Assembly: GCF_020511115.1 (NCBI RefSeq)
Contig: NZ_JAJAVH010000001.1
Coordinates: forward strand, 310,001 to 374,000
Direction of reading: 5' to 3'
Source: Luteimonas panaciterrae
GTDB lineage: Bacteria; Pseudomonadota; Gammaproteobacteria; Xanthomonadales; Xanthomonadaceae
DNA: 64,000 bases
Shown here in pieces: positions 43,317 to 51,961 of the stretch. A model generated the notes under the pieces. That model did not search any database. It was not told where the DNA came from and worked only from the letters and a program-made list of their open reading frames with translations. The position numbers were made by a program, and so were the translations under genes. Position 1 is the first letter of the stretch. Each line of letters begins with the position of its first letter.

Positions 43317-46300
43317 TCAAGCCGCTTGCACGATCCGCAGCGGATTCTTCCACTCTTTCAGCAGCTCCGCCTCGCGCGCCTTGGCCTTGTGCAGGTGCGC
43401 TTCCTTGACGTGGCCATAGCCGCGGATCTGTTCGGGAATACCGGCGATCTCCGCCGCGAGGCCGACGTTGCCGGCATCCAGGGTGTCGAGCAGGCCGCCG
43501 ATGGTCTTCTCGTAATCGGCGATCAGCTGGCGTTCGCTCTTGCGCTCCTCGGTGTAGCCGAAGATGTCGAGTGCGCTGCCGCGCAGGCCGCGCAGTTTGG
43601 CGAGCAGCTTGAAGGCGGTGAACACCCACGGGCCGTATTCGCGCTTCTGCAGGCGGCCTTCGGCGTCCTTCTTCGCCAGCAGCGGCGGGGCGAGGTGGAA
43701 GTGCACCTTGTAGTCGCCGTCGAACTGCTGCTCGATGCGGCGCTTGAACTCGCCGCTGGTATACAGGCGCGCCACTTCGTATTCGTCCTTGTACGCCATC
43801 AGCTTGAAGAAGTAGCGGGCGACGGCTTCGGACAGATCGGTGGAGCCGGGCACCTTGGCGGTTTCGGCGTTGCGCACCTTGGTGACGAGGTCGGTGTAGC
43901 GCTTGGCGTAGGCGGCGTTCTGGTACTCGGCAAGGAAGGCGCCACGGCGGCTGATCACTTCATCGAGCGAGCGTGACAGGCGCAGGTCGTCGAGCGGGAG
44001 GAAGGTGACGTTGTCATTGCCCTGTGCCGGCACGTGGCGCAGTTCGTCGCCGCGGCGCTGTGGCGCGGGTGCGGCGGTCGCGCCCCATTCCGTGCTTTCC
44101 CATTCGCCCGGCGGAAGGGATTCCAGCGCGTTCGGTGTGCTTTCGGCTGCGGTCGGGGCGTTGCGGACGATGCCGGCGGCTTCCGCGACGGCGTCGGGAT
44201 CGACCGCGGCCAGGCGGCCCCAGGCGAAGGCGGTCTTGTTCATCTCGATCGCGGCGCCGTTCAATTCGACGGCGCGCATCAGCGCTTCGAACGAGATCGG
44301 CACCAGGCCGCGCTGCCAGGCGTAGCCGAGGATGAAGAGGTTGGCGGCGATGGCATCGCCCATCAGCGCGGTGGCGAGCTGCGTGGCGTCGACCAGCATC
44401 GGCGCGCCATCGCCCATGGCCTGTTTCACGGCATGCACGATATCGGTGGCCGGGAACTGCATGTCCGGACGCGTGGTGAAGGTGCCGGGCATCGCTTCGT
44501 AGGTGTTGAGCACGACCTGGGTGCGGCCGACGCGAATCTTCGACAGCGCCCAGTAGTCGTTCACCACGACCATGTCGCAGCCGAGCACGAGGTCGGCCTC
44601 GCCTGCGGCGATGCGCACCGCGTGCAGGTCCGCGGGCGTGCGCGCGAAGCGGATGTGGGTGGTGACGGCGCCGCCCTTCTGGGCGAGGCCGGTCTGGTCG
44701 AGCACGGTGGAGCCGCGGCCTTCCAGATGCCCGGCCATGCCGAGCAGGGCGCCGATGGTGACCACGCCCGTGCCGCCGACGCCGGTGATGAGGATGTTCC
44801 AGGGCTGTGACAGGTCGGTCGCGAACTGCGGCATCGGCAGGTTCGCCAGACGATCTGCCGCGCTCGCTCGGCTCTTACCAGGCACGCCGCCCTTGCGCGG
44901 CGCGCCGCCGTGCACGGTGACGAAGCTGGGGCAGAAGCCTTCGACGCAGCTGTAGTCCTTGTTGCAGTTGCTCTGGTCGATCTCGCGCTTGCGGCCGAAT
45001 TCGGTGTCCTTGGGCAGCACGGAGACGCAGAAGCTCTTCACGCCGCAATCGCCGCAGCCTTCGCACACGAGCGTGTTGACGAACACGCGCTTCTGCGGAT
45101 CGACCATCTTGCCGCGCTTGCGGCGGCGGCGCTTCTCGGTGGCGCAGGTCTGATCGTAGATCATGATGCTGACGCCCTTCACTTCGCGCAGGCGCTTCTG
45201 CGTGGCGTCGAGTTCGCGGCGGTCGAGGAATTCGACGCCGGACGGGAAAATGGTCTTGTCCGACCACTTCTCGATGTCGTCGGACAGCACGACGATGGTC
45301 TGCACGCCTTCGGCGCGCATCTGGTGTGCGATCTGCGGCACCGACAGCGTGCCGTCGACGGGCTGGCCACCGGTCATCGCCACCGCATCGTTGTAGAGGA
45401 TCTTGTAGGTGATGTTGACGCCGGCCGCGATCGACTGGCGGATCGCCAGCGAACCGCTGTGGAAGTAGGTGCCGTCGCCGAGGTTCTGGAAGACGTGCGG
45501 CGTATCGGTGAACGCGGCCTGCCCGCACCAGGTGACGCCTTCGCCGCCCATCTGGGTGAAGGTGTCGGTGCTGCGGTCCATCCAGGTGACCATGTAGTGG
45601 CAACCGATGCCGCCGAGCGCGCGGCTGCCTTCCGGCACCTTGGTCGAGGTGTTGTGCGGGCAGCCGGAGCAGTAGTGCGGCACGCGCGGGAACTGCGCGC
45701 GCGGCAGGGCGAGTTCGCTTTCCTTGGCGTCCATCCAGCGCAGCACGTCGCGCATCTGCTCGCTGTCATGGAAGCGCTGGATGCGGCGGGCGATCACGCC
45801 GGCGATGCGCGCGGGGGTGAGTTCGTTGGTGGAAGGGAGAATCCATTCGCCGCTTTCGTCGTACTTGCCGACGATGGAAGGGCGGCTGTTATCGAGATTG
45901 CTGCTGTCAGAAAGCCTGAAGTCGAAGTTGTAGAACAGCTCCTTCATCTGGCTTTCGATGAAGCTGTGCTTCTCCTCGACCACGACGATGTCCTGCAGGC
46001 CGCGCGCGAAGTTGCGGATGCCGATCGGTTCCAGCGGCCAGGTCATGCCGACCTTGTAGACGCGGATGCCGAGATCGGCGCAGGCGCGAGCGTCCAGGCC
46101 CAGGTATTCCAGCGCCTGCAGCACGTCGAGATAGCTCTTGCCGGTGGTGACGATGCCCAGGCGCGCATTCGGCGAATCGATCACGGTGCGATCGATGCGG
46201 TTGGCGCGGGCGAAGGCTTGCGCGGCCTTCACCGCGTAGCGATGCAGACGCATTTCCTGATCGAGCGGCGGATCGGGCCAGCGGATGTTCAAGCCGCCCG

Positions 46301-47051
46301 GCGGCATTTCGAAATCGTCCGGTGTGACGATCTGCAGTGCGAACGGATTCACGTCCACGGATGCGGAGGATTCCACCGTTTCCGCGATCGTCTTGAAGCC
46401 GACCCAGCGGCCCGTGTAACGCGACATCGCCCAGCCGATCAGGCCGAGTTCGAGGATGTCCTGCACGCCGGCCGGGTTGAGGATCGGCATCATCGCGCTG
46501 GTGAACTCGCCTTCCGAGCCGTGCGGCAGGGTGGACGAACGGCAGGCGTGGTCATCGGCGGCCAGCGCCAGCACGCCGCCGTGCTTCGAGGTGCCGGCGG
46601 CGTTGCCGTGCTTGAACACGTCGCCGCAGCGATCCACGCCCGGACCCTTGCCGTACCACATCGCGTAGACGCCATCGACCTTGGCACCGGGGAACAGGTT
46701 GGTCTGCTGCGTGCCCCAGACCATGGTGGCGCCAAGGTCCTCGTTGAGGCCGGGCTGGAATTTCACGCCGGCTTCGGCGAGATATTTCTTCGCCCGCCAC
46801 AGTTCGAGGTCGAAGCCACCGAGCGGCGAACCGCGATAGCCGGAGATGAAGCCGCCGGTGTTCAGGCCGGCGGCCTGATCGCGCAGCCGCTGCATCAGCG
46901 GCAGCCGCACCAGCGCCTGCACACCGCTGAGGTAGATGCGGCCCTCGGTGCGGGTGAACTTGTCCTCGAGCGTGTAGTCGGGATCGACCACGCCGTGCGT
47001 GAGCAGGGTGTTGGCGGAGGCGGGCGAAGACAGTTCGGCGGTGCTGGTCAT
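43317..47051 (-). CDS. Fused indolepyruvate ferredoxin oxidoreductase
   Basis: A 1244-residue single-chain 2-oxoacid:ferredoxin oxidoreductase, fusing what are IorA and IorB in archaea. It decarboxylates aryl pyruvates (indolepyruvate, phenylpyruvate) from aromatic amino acids to acyl-CoA. The N-terminal half carries thiamine diphosphate-dependent domains (ISGYRGSPLGGFD, PHYCSGCPHNTST, GEGVTWCGQAAF). Cys clusters VCEGCGDCGVKSFC and SNCNKDYSCVEGFCP are likely Fe-S sites. The C-terminal gamma domain has ILITGVGGTGVVTIGALLG and LDQTGLAQKGGAVTTH, followed by a C-terminal domain of about 200 residues. Together with phhA it supports breakdown of aromatic amino acids. Confidence 0.92.
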   Translation of the reverse strand: MTSTAELSSPASANTLLTHGVVDPDYTLEDKFTRTEGRIYLSGVQALVRLPLMQRLRDQAAGLNTGGFISGYRGSPLGGFDLELWRAKKYLAEAGVKFQPGLNEDLGATMVWGTQQTNLFPGAKVDGVYAMWYGKGPGVDRCGDVFKHGNAAGTSKHGGVLALAADDHACRSSTLPHGSEGEFTSAMMPILNPAGVQDILELGLIGWAMSRYTGRWVGFKTIAETVESSASVDVNPFALQIVTPDDFEMPPGGLNIRWPDPPLDQEMRLHRYAVKAAQAFARANRIDRTVIDSPNARLGIVTTGKSYLDVLQALEYLGLDARACADLGIRVYKVGMTWPLEPIGIRNFARGLQDIVVVEEKHSFIESQMKELFYNFDFRLSDSSNLDNSRPSIVGKYDESGEWILPSTNELTPARIAGVIARRIQRFHDSEQMRDVLRWMDAKESELALPRAQFPRVPHYCSGCPHNTSTKVPEGSRALGGIGCHYMVTWMDRSTDTFTQMGGEGVTWCGQAAFTDTPHVFQNLGDGTYFHSGSLAIRQSIAAGVNITYKILYNDAVAMTGGQPVDGTLSVPQIAHQMRAEGVQTIVVLSDDIEKWSDKTIFPSGVEFLDRRELDATQKRLREVKGVSIMIYDQTCATEKRRRRKRGKMVDPQKRVFVNTLVCEGCGDCGVKSFCVSVLPKDTEFGRKREIDQSNCNKDYSCVEGFCPSFVTVHGGAPRKGGVPGKSRASAADRLANLPMPQFATDLSQPWNILITGVGGTGVVTIGALLGMAGHLEGRGSTVLDQTGLAQKGGAVTTHIRFARTPADLHAVRIAAGEADLVLGCDMVVVNDYWALSKIRVGRTQVVLNTYEAMPGTFTTRPDMQFPATDIVHAVKQAMGDGAPMLVDATQLATALMGDAIAANLFILGYAWQRGLVPISFEALMRAVELNGAAIEMNKTAFAWGRLAAVDPDAVAEAAGIVRNAPTAAESTPNALESLPPGEWESTEWGATAAPAPQRRGDELRHVPAQGNDNVTFLPLDDLRLSRSLDEVISRRGAFLAEYQNAAYAKRYTDLVTKVRNAETAKVPGSTDLSEAVARYFFKLMAYKDEYEVARLYTSGEFKRRIEQQFDGDYKVHFHLAPPLLAKKDAEGRLQKREYGPWVFTAFKLLAKLRGLRGSALDIFGYTEERKSERQLIADYEKTIGGLLDTLDAGNVGLAAEIAGIPEQIRGYGHVKEAHLHKAKAREAELLKEWKNPLRIVQAA

Positions 47052-47132
47052 GGGGCCTGCTCGTGGCGACGGCGCGTGGAACGCGCCGTTGGCTGCGGAA
47101 AGGCGGCGATTTTAACAGTCGGGCCCGCCTTT

Positions 47133-47290
47133 CCCTTCTCCCTCCGGGAGATCGAAGCCGCTTCAAGCGGCTGAGGGGCGCGCAGCGCCGGATGAGGGCG
47201 CGAAAATGATTTGCCAGGGAACGTTCCCGTGGAGCGGGGGTTTCCCGCCCTCATCCGCCCTCCGGGCACCTTCTCCCGGAGGGAGAAGGG
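47133..47290. repeat. Long imperfect inverted repeat, second repeat family
   Basis: Ends CCCTTCTCCCTCCGGGAGA (47133-47151) and its complement (to 47290) are inverted, and inside them GGATGAGGGCG (near 47190) meets CGCCCTCATCC (near 47246). The unit differs from the GTCATTCCCG family. It lies between the ankyrin-1 stop and the ior start, the only gene-free stretch in that area. Confidence 0.7.
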
Positions 47291-47303
47291 AAGAGCTAGT
47301 GCG

Positions 47304-48071
47304 TTACTGCGCGTCTTCGATCGGAATGTTGTGCTTGAGCAGCCAGTCCTTGATCGCCTCGCGCTGGCGGCGGGTCTCGCCGTTGAGGACCTTGTCCGGC
47401 GTCATGAACAGGTAGCGCTGGAAGGTCGAGCCGCGGGCGTTCTTGAGGTTCGGGTTGGCGCCGTCCTCGAGCAGCTGCAGGGCGCGGCCCATCTCGTTGA
47501 TCTTGGCGGCCACGTGCAGGGCGGAATTGCCCTGGCGGTCGACGGCGTCGAGCTTGGCGCCGGCCTTGAGCAGCAGGTCGGCGTTCTCGGAACGCTCGGT
47601 CATCAGCGCGGACATCAGCGGCGTGGCCTGGGTGAGCGTGTTCGGGGTGTCGGGGCTCACGCCGCGCGCCAGCAGGGTTTCCAGCCAGTACGGGGTGTTG
47701 GCCTGCGCGGCCAGGTGCACGGCGGTGTTGCCGTCGCTGTCGCCACGGGTGGGGTCGGCGCCGGCAGCGAGCAGGGCCTCGAAGCCGCTGCGGGTCTGGT
47801 TGAGCATCGCCCACTGCAGCAGCGGCAGCCCGTTCTCGCCCTCGGCGTTGGGATTGGCGCCGCCGGCGACCAGCTCGCGGATCTTGCCGGCATCCCCGTC
47901 CTTGACGGCCTCGGCCAGGGTGGCGGTGGTGGAATCGGTGAAGATCTTGTTGCTCGACATCGCAGAGGTTCCTGATCGGGCGCAGGCGGTGCAGGCGAAC
48001 AGCATAAGCGACGCCAACAGCGCCAAGCGAACACCGGACCGCAGCGCGGAAACTGTCATGGAAGAGGTCAT
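47304..48071 (-). CDS. Ankyrin-repeat lipoprotein 1, candidate immunity protein
   Basis: 255 residues from ATG 48071. The N-terminus is a signal peptide with lipobox FACTAC. Four to five ankyrin repeats follow: ATLAEAVKDGDAGKIRELVA, GNTAVHLAAQANTPYWLETL, ATPLMSALMTERSENADLLL and GNSALHVAAKINEMGRALQL. The C-terminus LKHNIPIEDAQ resembles that of ankyrin protein 2 (LRAHQIPLEAGAG). It is predicted to be anchored in a membrane facing the periplasm, where it could bind and block the lipase encoded just upstream. The start is uncertain: candidates at 48203, 48071 and 48059 all lack a good ribosome-binding site. A strong hairpin separates it from the lipase gene. Confidence 0.85.
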   Translation of the reverse strand: MTSSMTVSALRSGVRLALLASLMLFACTACARSGTSAMSSNKIFTDSTTATLAEAVKDGDAGKIRELVAGGANPNAEGENGLPLLQWAMLNQTRSGFEALLAAGADPTRGDSDGNTAVHLAAQANTPYWLETLLARGVSPDTPNTLTQATPLMSALMTERSENADLLLKAGAKLDAVDRQGNSALHVAAKINEMGRALQLLEDGANPNLKNARGSTFQRYLFMTPDKVLNGETRRQREAIKDWLLKHNIPIEDAQ

Positions 48072-48218
48072 CTCAGGGGAGAGTCCGCGGGGGATCGCGG
48101 CGGGACGCGCCTTTGTGGAGAGTCCGGACATCGCAGCTGCGTCGTCAACGCGGCGAGGCGTGCGGGCTTTTGCGGAGGGATCCGCGTGGATTGAAGGGGT
48201 CATAAGACTTGAAATGAA

Positions 48219-48249
48219 CAGGCCCGGCTGCCGAATGCAGCCGGGCCTG
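48219..48249 (-). terminator. Strong hairpin between lipase 1 and ankyrin 1
   Basis: CAGGCCCGGCTGC and its complement make a perfect 13-bp stem with a five-base loop. On the minus strand it is followed by TTCATTTC, a weak U tract. It lies about 45 bases after the lipase stop. It may be a terminator or, with read-through, an attenuator that sets the effector-to-immunity ratio. Confidence 0.75.
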
Positions 48250-48294
48250 CAGCATAACGGAACGGAAGAAACGGACCGTTAGAGGACAGAAACC

Positions 48295-49854
48295 TCACCA
48301 GTTCCAGGGCATCGCCTTGCTGACCTTGTCGCCGACCCAGCTAGCACCGTCGGCGATCTTGCCGCCGGTCCACTTCAGGCCGTCGACGGTCTTGCCACCG
48401 AGCCACTGCGCGCCGTCCGTCAGGGCCTGCGCGCCGTCGCCGAGGCGATCGACGCCCCATTCGACCAGGTCGCCGCCCTTGTCGGTCAGCCATTCCACGC
48501 CCTTGCCGAGGCCGTCGGTGCCCTTGGCGACCAGGTTGCCGCCGCCTTCGACCAGACCGGCGACGAAGTCGAGCGGTTTCTCGACGATCGTGCCCCGGCC
48601 GACATCGCGCAGGAACTGGCCGCCGGTGTCGGTGACGTTCTGCACCGTGTCGCCGGCCAGCGACAGCGTGTTCGAGGCGGTCTTGCCGACCAGGTTGAGG
48701 CTGCCGTCGACCACGTCACCGACGATGCTGACCGTGCCTTCGACGTAGTTGCCCTGGCCGTAGTCGTTCTGGGCGGTGTTCTTGATCTCGCCGACGGTGT
48801 CCTTGACGGTGTTGACGGTGTCGTTGAAGTTGCTGCGGACGGTCTGCGCGAGGTTGCCGATCTGGTTGAACACCATCTCGCCGCCGTTCTGGATGGTGTT
48901 GAACACCAGTCCGTGTTCCTTCGGCTCGTATGGCGTCTGCGTGCGCAGCGATTCGACATAGGACGTGTCATCGCCGCTGCCGCCGTGGGTGCCGATGACC
49001 GGCGTGGTGCCGGGTGTCGGCGCGACGCGCAGTTCATGGCCGACGGCGTTGGGCGGCGAGCCCACCGGGATCGGGAGGATCGGCAGATCCTGCTGCGCGA
49101 GCGTCAACGGATCGGTGTTGACCACGTAGCGGCGGATCTGGCCGCTGTCGGCGAGATCGTCGCGCACCGCGTTCGGATTCATGCCGAGGGCGCGCAGGCT
49201 GTCGTTGCTGACACCGGCGGCGTTGAAGGTGACGGCGCTGGCGTCGACCGACAGGGCTGCGAACGACGCCAGGCCGCCACCGAGTGAGTGGCCGGCGAAG
49301 GCGACGTTGCCCTTGCCGAATTCGTCCGTGGCTTCCTTGGCGAGCGCCATCGCCTGGTTGTATTGCTTGGTCTCCAGGCCGAAGGCCTGTCCGGCGTCGG
49401 CGCGCAGGTCGCCCATTTCCTTCGGATTGGTGCCGGCGTAGGCGACGACGTACTGGCCCTGCGGGTTCTGGAAGATGGCCGCGCGGAAGCCGCTGGTCGT
49501 GTCCTCCAGCATCTTCGGATCGATGTTGATCCGGTTGCCGTTGCTGTCGACCAGGTGATCGGGGTTCTCGCCCGGCGCCGTCTGCAGGCGGGTCCAGCCC
49601 GCGGCCTTCAGTTCGGCTTCGGACTTGGTGCCGGTGAGGCCGGTCTCGGCATCCGGAATGTCATACGAATCGTTCGCCATCTGCGCGAACAGCAGATCGT
49701 TCTGCTGCTGCGGATTCGTGCCGGCGATGCTGTCGCTGAAGGTGCCATCGCCCTTGGGAGCCGGTTGCGGTTCCGGAGGAGGGGGCGGCGGAGGCGGCGG
49801 CGGGGGAGGTGGAGGAGGCGGCGGTGGCAGATAAGGTTCGATGGGGAAGCCCAT
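48295..49854 (-). CDS. Polyproline-headed lipase/phospholipase 1, candidate secreted effector
   Basis: 519 residues. No signal peptide; the protein opens MGFPIEPYL followed by 18 consecutive prolines (residues 10-27). A lipase domain (about 40-280) has the nucleophile elbow AFAGHSLGGGLASF (S190), and a likely Asp (D248 in NTDPLT) and His (H273 in VGHELR), all conserved in the paralogue at 50904. The tail (about 320-519) is a Gly/Asp/Val-rich amphipathic region with about 11-residue units such as GLKWTGGKIADGASWVGDK and ends PWNW. It resembles class 3 lipases used as type VI or similar effectors, with an ankyrin lipoprotein as immunity partner. The delivery system is not in the window. Confidence 0.85.
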   Translation of the reverse strand: MGFPIEPYLPPPPPPPPPPPPPPPPPPEPQPAPKGDGTFSDSIAGTNPQQQNDLLFAQMANDSYDIPDAETGLTGTKSEAELKAAGWTRLQTAPGENPDHLVDSNGNRINIDPKMLEDTTSGFRAAIFQNPQGQYVVAYAGTNPKEMGDLRADAGQAFGLETKQYNQAMALAKEATDEFGKGNVAFAGHSLGGGLASFAALSVDASAVTFNAAGVSNDSLRALGMNPNAVRDDLADSGQIRRYVVNTDPLTLAQQDLPILPIPVGSPPNAVGHELRVAPTPGTTPVIGTHGGSGDDTSYVESLRTQTPYEPKEHGLVFNTIQNGGEMVFNQIGNLAQTVRSNFNDTVNTVKDTVGEIKNTAQNDYGQGNYVEGTVSIVGDVVDGSLNLVGKTASNTLSLAGDTVQNVTDTGGQFLRDVGRGTIVEKPLDFVAGLVEGGGNLVAKGTDGLGKGVEWLTDKGGDLVEWGVDRLGDGAQALTDGAQWLGGKTVDGLKWTGGKIADGASWVGDKVSKAMPWNW

Positions 49855-49920
49855 TGTCGCGTCTCCACGGATAATTCCGGTCAGTGGCGCGCAGCATAGG
49901 CAAGCCGCTCCCAGACTGAA

Positions 49921-49941
49921 CAGCTAGGACTAACCCTAGTG
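49921..49941 (-). promoter_or_regulatory. CACTAGGG-type motif upstream of lipase 1
   Basis: Minus strand CACTAGGGTTAGTCCTAGCT, containing the inverted repeat CTAGG-N6-CCTAG, 67 bases before the lipase-1 start. A matching sequence lies 60 bases before lipase 2. The half-site layout is like that of NarL/LuxR-type response regulators; the binding protein is unknown. Confidence 0.5.
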
Positions 49942-50075
49942 GTGAGTGAGTTAAATGCGGGGTCGCGGGCGAGGGGCGGCCCGTTTTGTGACACCCGGCT
50001 GGAATCAGTCGGCTAGGACTGGTCGGCTAGAAGCCGGTCGGCTGAAAGTCGATGCGTCTCAGCCGACGATCACGT

Positions 50076-50816
50076 TCAGCCCGCGCCGGCCTCGAGCGGA
50101 ATCTGGTGCGCGCGCAGCCAGGCCACGACCGCTTCGCGGTTCTGCTTCGCCTCCGCGGTGAGCGATGCGGCCGGCGTCTTGAAGAAATAGGTCTGGAAGG
50201 TTTCGCCCTGGGCGTTGCGCGCGTTCGGGTTGGCGCCGCGTTCGAGCAGCAGCAGCACGTGCTGGCCGGCATTGATCATGGCGGCGACGTGCAGCGGCGT
50301 GTTGCCGCCGTTGTCGGCGAGATCGGGCTTGGCGCCATGTTCGAGCAGCATGCGGAACTGCGCGTCGGTGCGCGGTCCGGCCGCGCCGCTCAGCGGCGGC
50401 GCGCCGGAGCGTTGGTGCGGAATGTTGGGGTCGGCGCCGGCGGCGAGCAGGCGCTTGAGATATTCCGGATTGTTGGCGATGGCCGCGGTATGCACCACGG
50501 TGCTGCCGCCGAGGCCGTAGCGATTGGGATCGGCGCCGTTGTCGAGCAGGGCCTGCAGGCCATCGACGTTCTGCGCGGTCACGGTGTACTGCAACAGGGT
50601 GGCGCCGCTGTCGTCTTGCGCGTTCGGATCGGCGCCTTCCTTGACGAGCTCGCGCACCTTCGCCTTGTCGCCGTGCGTGGCGGCATGGGCGAGCGCGGTG
50701 ATCTTGGGGTCGTTATGGAAGGCCTTGTCGGCGACGGGCGGCATGGGATCTTCGCTGCAGGCGGTGACAAGCAGTATGAGTGAAAGCAGCGGCGCGAAAA
50801 GGAGGGTGGAGCGCAT
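50076..50816 (-). CDS. Ankyrin-repeat lipoprotein 2, candidate immunity protein
   Basis: 246 residues with signal MRSTLLFAPLLSLILLVTAC (lipobox LVTAC). Ankyrin repeats: ITALAHAATHGDKAKVRELV, GATLLQYTVTAQNVDGLQAL, STVVHTAAIANNPEYLKRLL, and GGNTPLHVAAMINAGQHVLL, each with the DPN or NPN turn before the next unit. It is a paralogue of the protein at 47304. It stands directly after lipase 2 and before lipase 1 on the minus strand. It is expected to guard periplasm or membrane against lipase 2. Confidence 0.88.
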   Translation of the reverse strand: MRSTLLFAPLLSLILLVTACSEDPMPPVADKAFHNDPKITALAHAATHGDKAKVRELVKEGADPNAQDDSGATLLQYTVTAQNVDGLQALLDNGADPNRYGLGGSTVVHTAAIANNPEYLKRLLAAGADPNIPHQRSGAPPLSGAAGPRTDAQFRMLLEHGAKPDLADNGGNTPLHVAAMINAGQHVLLLLERGANPNARNAQGETFQTYFFKTPAASLTAEAKQNREAVVAWLRAHQIPLEAGAG

Positions 50817-50854
50817 GACCGGAATCCGTTGACCGGGAAGTGCGCAGCTTAAAG

Positions 50855-50877
50855 CCCCTTTCCCGACAGGAAAGGGG
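50855..50877 (-). terminator. Hairpin between lipase 2 and ankyrin 2
   Basis: CCCCTTTCC and GGAAAGGGG form a perfect 9-bp stem with loop of five. On the minus strand it is followed by CTTTAA. It lies between the lipase-2 stop (50904) and the ankyrin-2 start (50816), the same position as the hairpin in the other module. Confidence 0.7.
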
Positions 50878-50903
50878 GTGGCGCGAAAACGCCTATGACT
50901 TTC

Positions 50904-51902
50904 CTATGACGCCCAGGGCCGCTGTTCCTCCAGCGCCTCGATCATGGTCGACTGCCGGTGCAGATCGGCGACGCGCGCGGCCTTGTCCTGGAGGTAGTCG
51001 GCGGTGCGCCGCGCCATCTCGACCGGGTTCCACGTCCACTCCGGCGCCTTGATCGGCGGCAGCGGGTCCTTGAGCGTGATTTCGTGGCCGGGAGCGTCCG
51101 GCATGATGCTGCTCAGGCCGGGCGTGTCTTCCTGCGCCGCGGTCAGCGGATCGCCGGCGACGTTGTAGCGGCGGATCAGCCCGTCCTCGGCCTGTTGCTT
51201 GACGGCGCCGGGATCGAGACCGAGGCGCTCCATGGTCTTGTCGTGCACGCCGGAGGCGTCGAAGGTCACCGCCGGCACGCCGGTGGCGAGTGAGGTGATG
51301 CCGGCCAGGCCGCCGCCGAGCGAATGTCCGGTGATGACGAGGTTGCCGTCGCGGCCGAATTCGCTGTTGGTCACCAGCTGCCCCAGCTGCACGGCCTGGT
51401 CGTATTGCTCGGCGTCGAAGCCGAGGCCTTGCGGGAAGTTGGCGCCGGTCCAGTCCTGGGTTTCGTTCGAGCCGGAGAAGGCGAGCACGTAATTGCCGTC
51501 GCCATCGCCGAAGACGCCGGCGCGGAAGCCGGTTTCCGGTGTTTCCAGCAGCGCGGGATCGATGCCCGCGGCTTGCAGGTCGGCATCGCTCACGCGCGTC
51601 CAGTTGCCGACCTGGGTGGTGTTCGGGTCATAGACGGCGTTGGCGATCTTCATCAGATCAAGATCGATCGGCTTGCTGTCCTGGCCGCGCACCTCGCTGG
51701 CGAAGCCGGTCGCGGTGGCGCCACCGGGGCCGGTCTTGGGTGTGAAATTGGCCTGCAGGCCGGCGATGGCCGGGTGATAGGACGGTTCGGGCAGGGACGG
51801 CTGGGTCGCCGCGGGTGGTTCCGGCGGCGGTGGCGGCGGCGGGGGAGGTGGCGGCGGAGGCGCCAGCACGTGCGACGCGCCGTTGATCGGTCCCAAGCCC
51901 AT
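50904..51902 (-). CDS. Polyproline-headed lipase/phospholipase 2, candidate secreted effector
   Basis: 332 residues without signal peptide. It opens MGLGPINGASHVLA followed by 13 prolines (residues 15-27), then a Pro/Ala linker and a lipase domain of about 65-285. The nucleophile elbow is VITGHSLGGGLAG (S194); a likely Asp is D251 in AGDPLT and a likely His is H273 in PGHEIT. These match S190, D248 and H273 of lipase 1 around GHSLGGGLA, VTF.A.GV and DPLT.AQ.D, so the catalytic site is kept. The long C-terminal tail of lipase 1 is missing; only a short basic/acidic helix ends the protein. It is paired with the ankyrin gene downstream. Confidence 0.85.
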   Translation of the reverse strand: MGLGPINGASHVLAPPPPPPPPPPPPPEPPAATQPSLPEPSYHPAIAGLQANFTPKTGPGGATATGFASEVRGQDSKPIDLDLMKIANAVYDPNTTQVGNWTRVSDADLQAAGIDPALLETPETGFRAGVFGDGDGNYVLAFSGSNETQDWTGANFPQGLGFDAEQYDQAVQLGQLVTNSEFGRDGNLVITGHSLGGGLAGITSLATGVPAVTFDASGVHDKTMERLGLDPGAVKQQAEDGLIRRYNVAGDPLTAAQEDTPGLSSIMPDAPGHEITLKDPLPPIKAPEWTWNPVEMARRTADYLQDKAARVADLHRQSTMIEALEEQRPWAS

Positions 51903-51961
51903 GTGCGTCTGCCCCCGGAGGAATCGTGGGCATGTTCTAAATCCGCCGGGATCGGGCGGAC

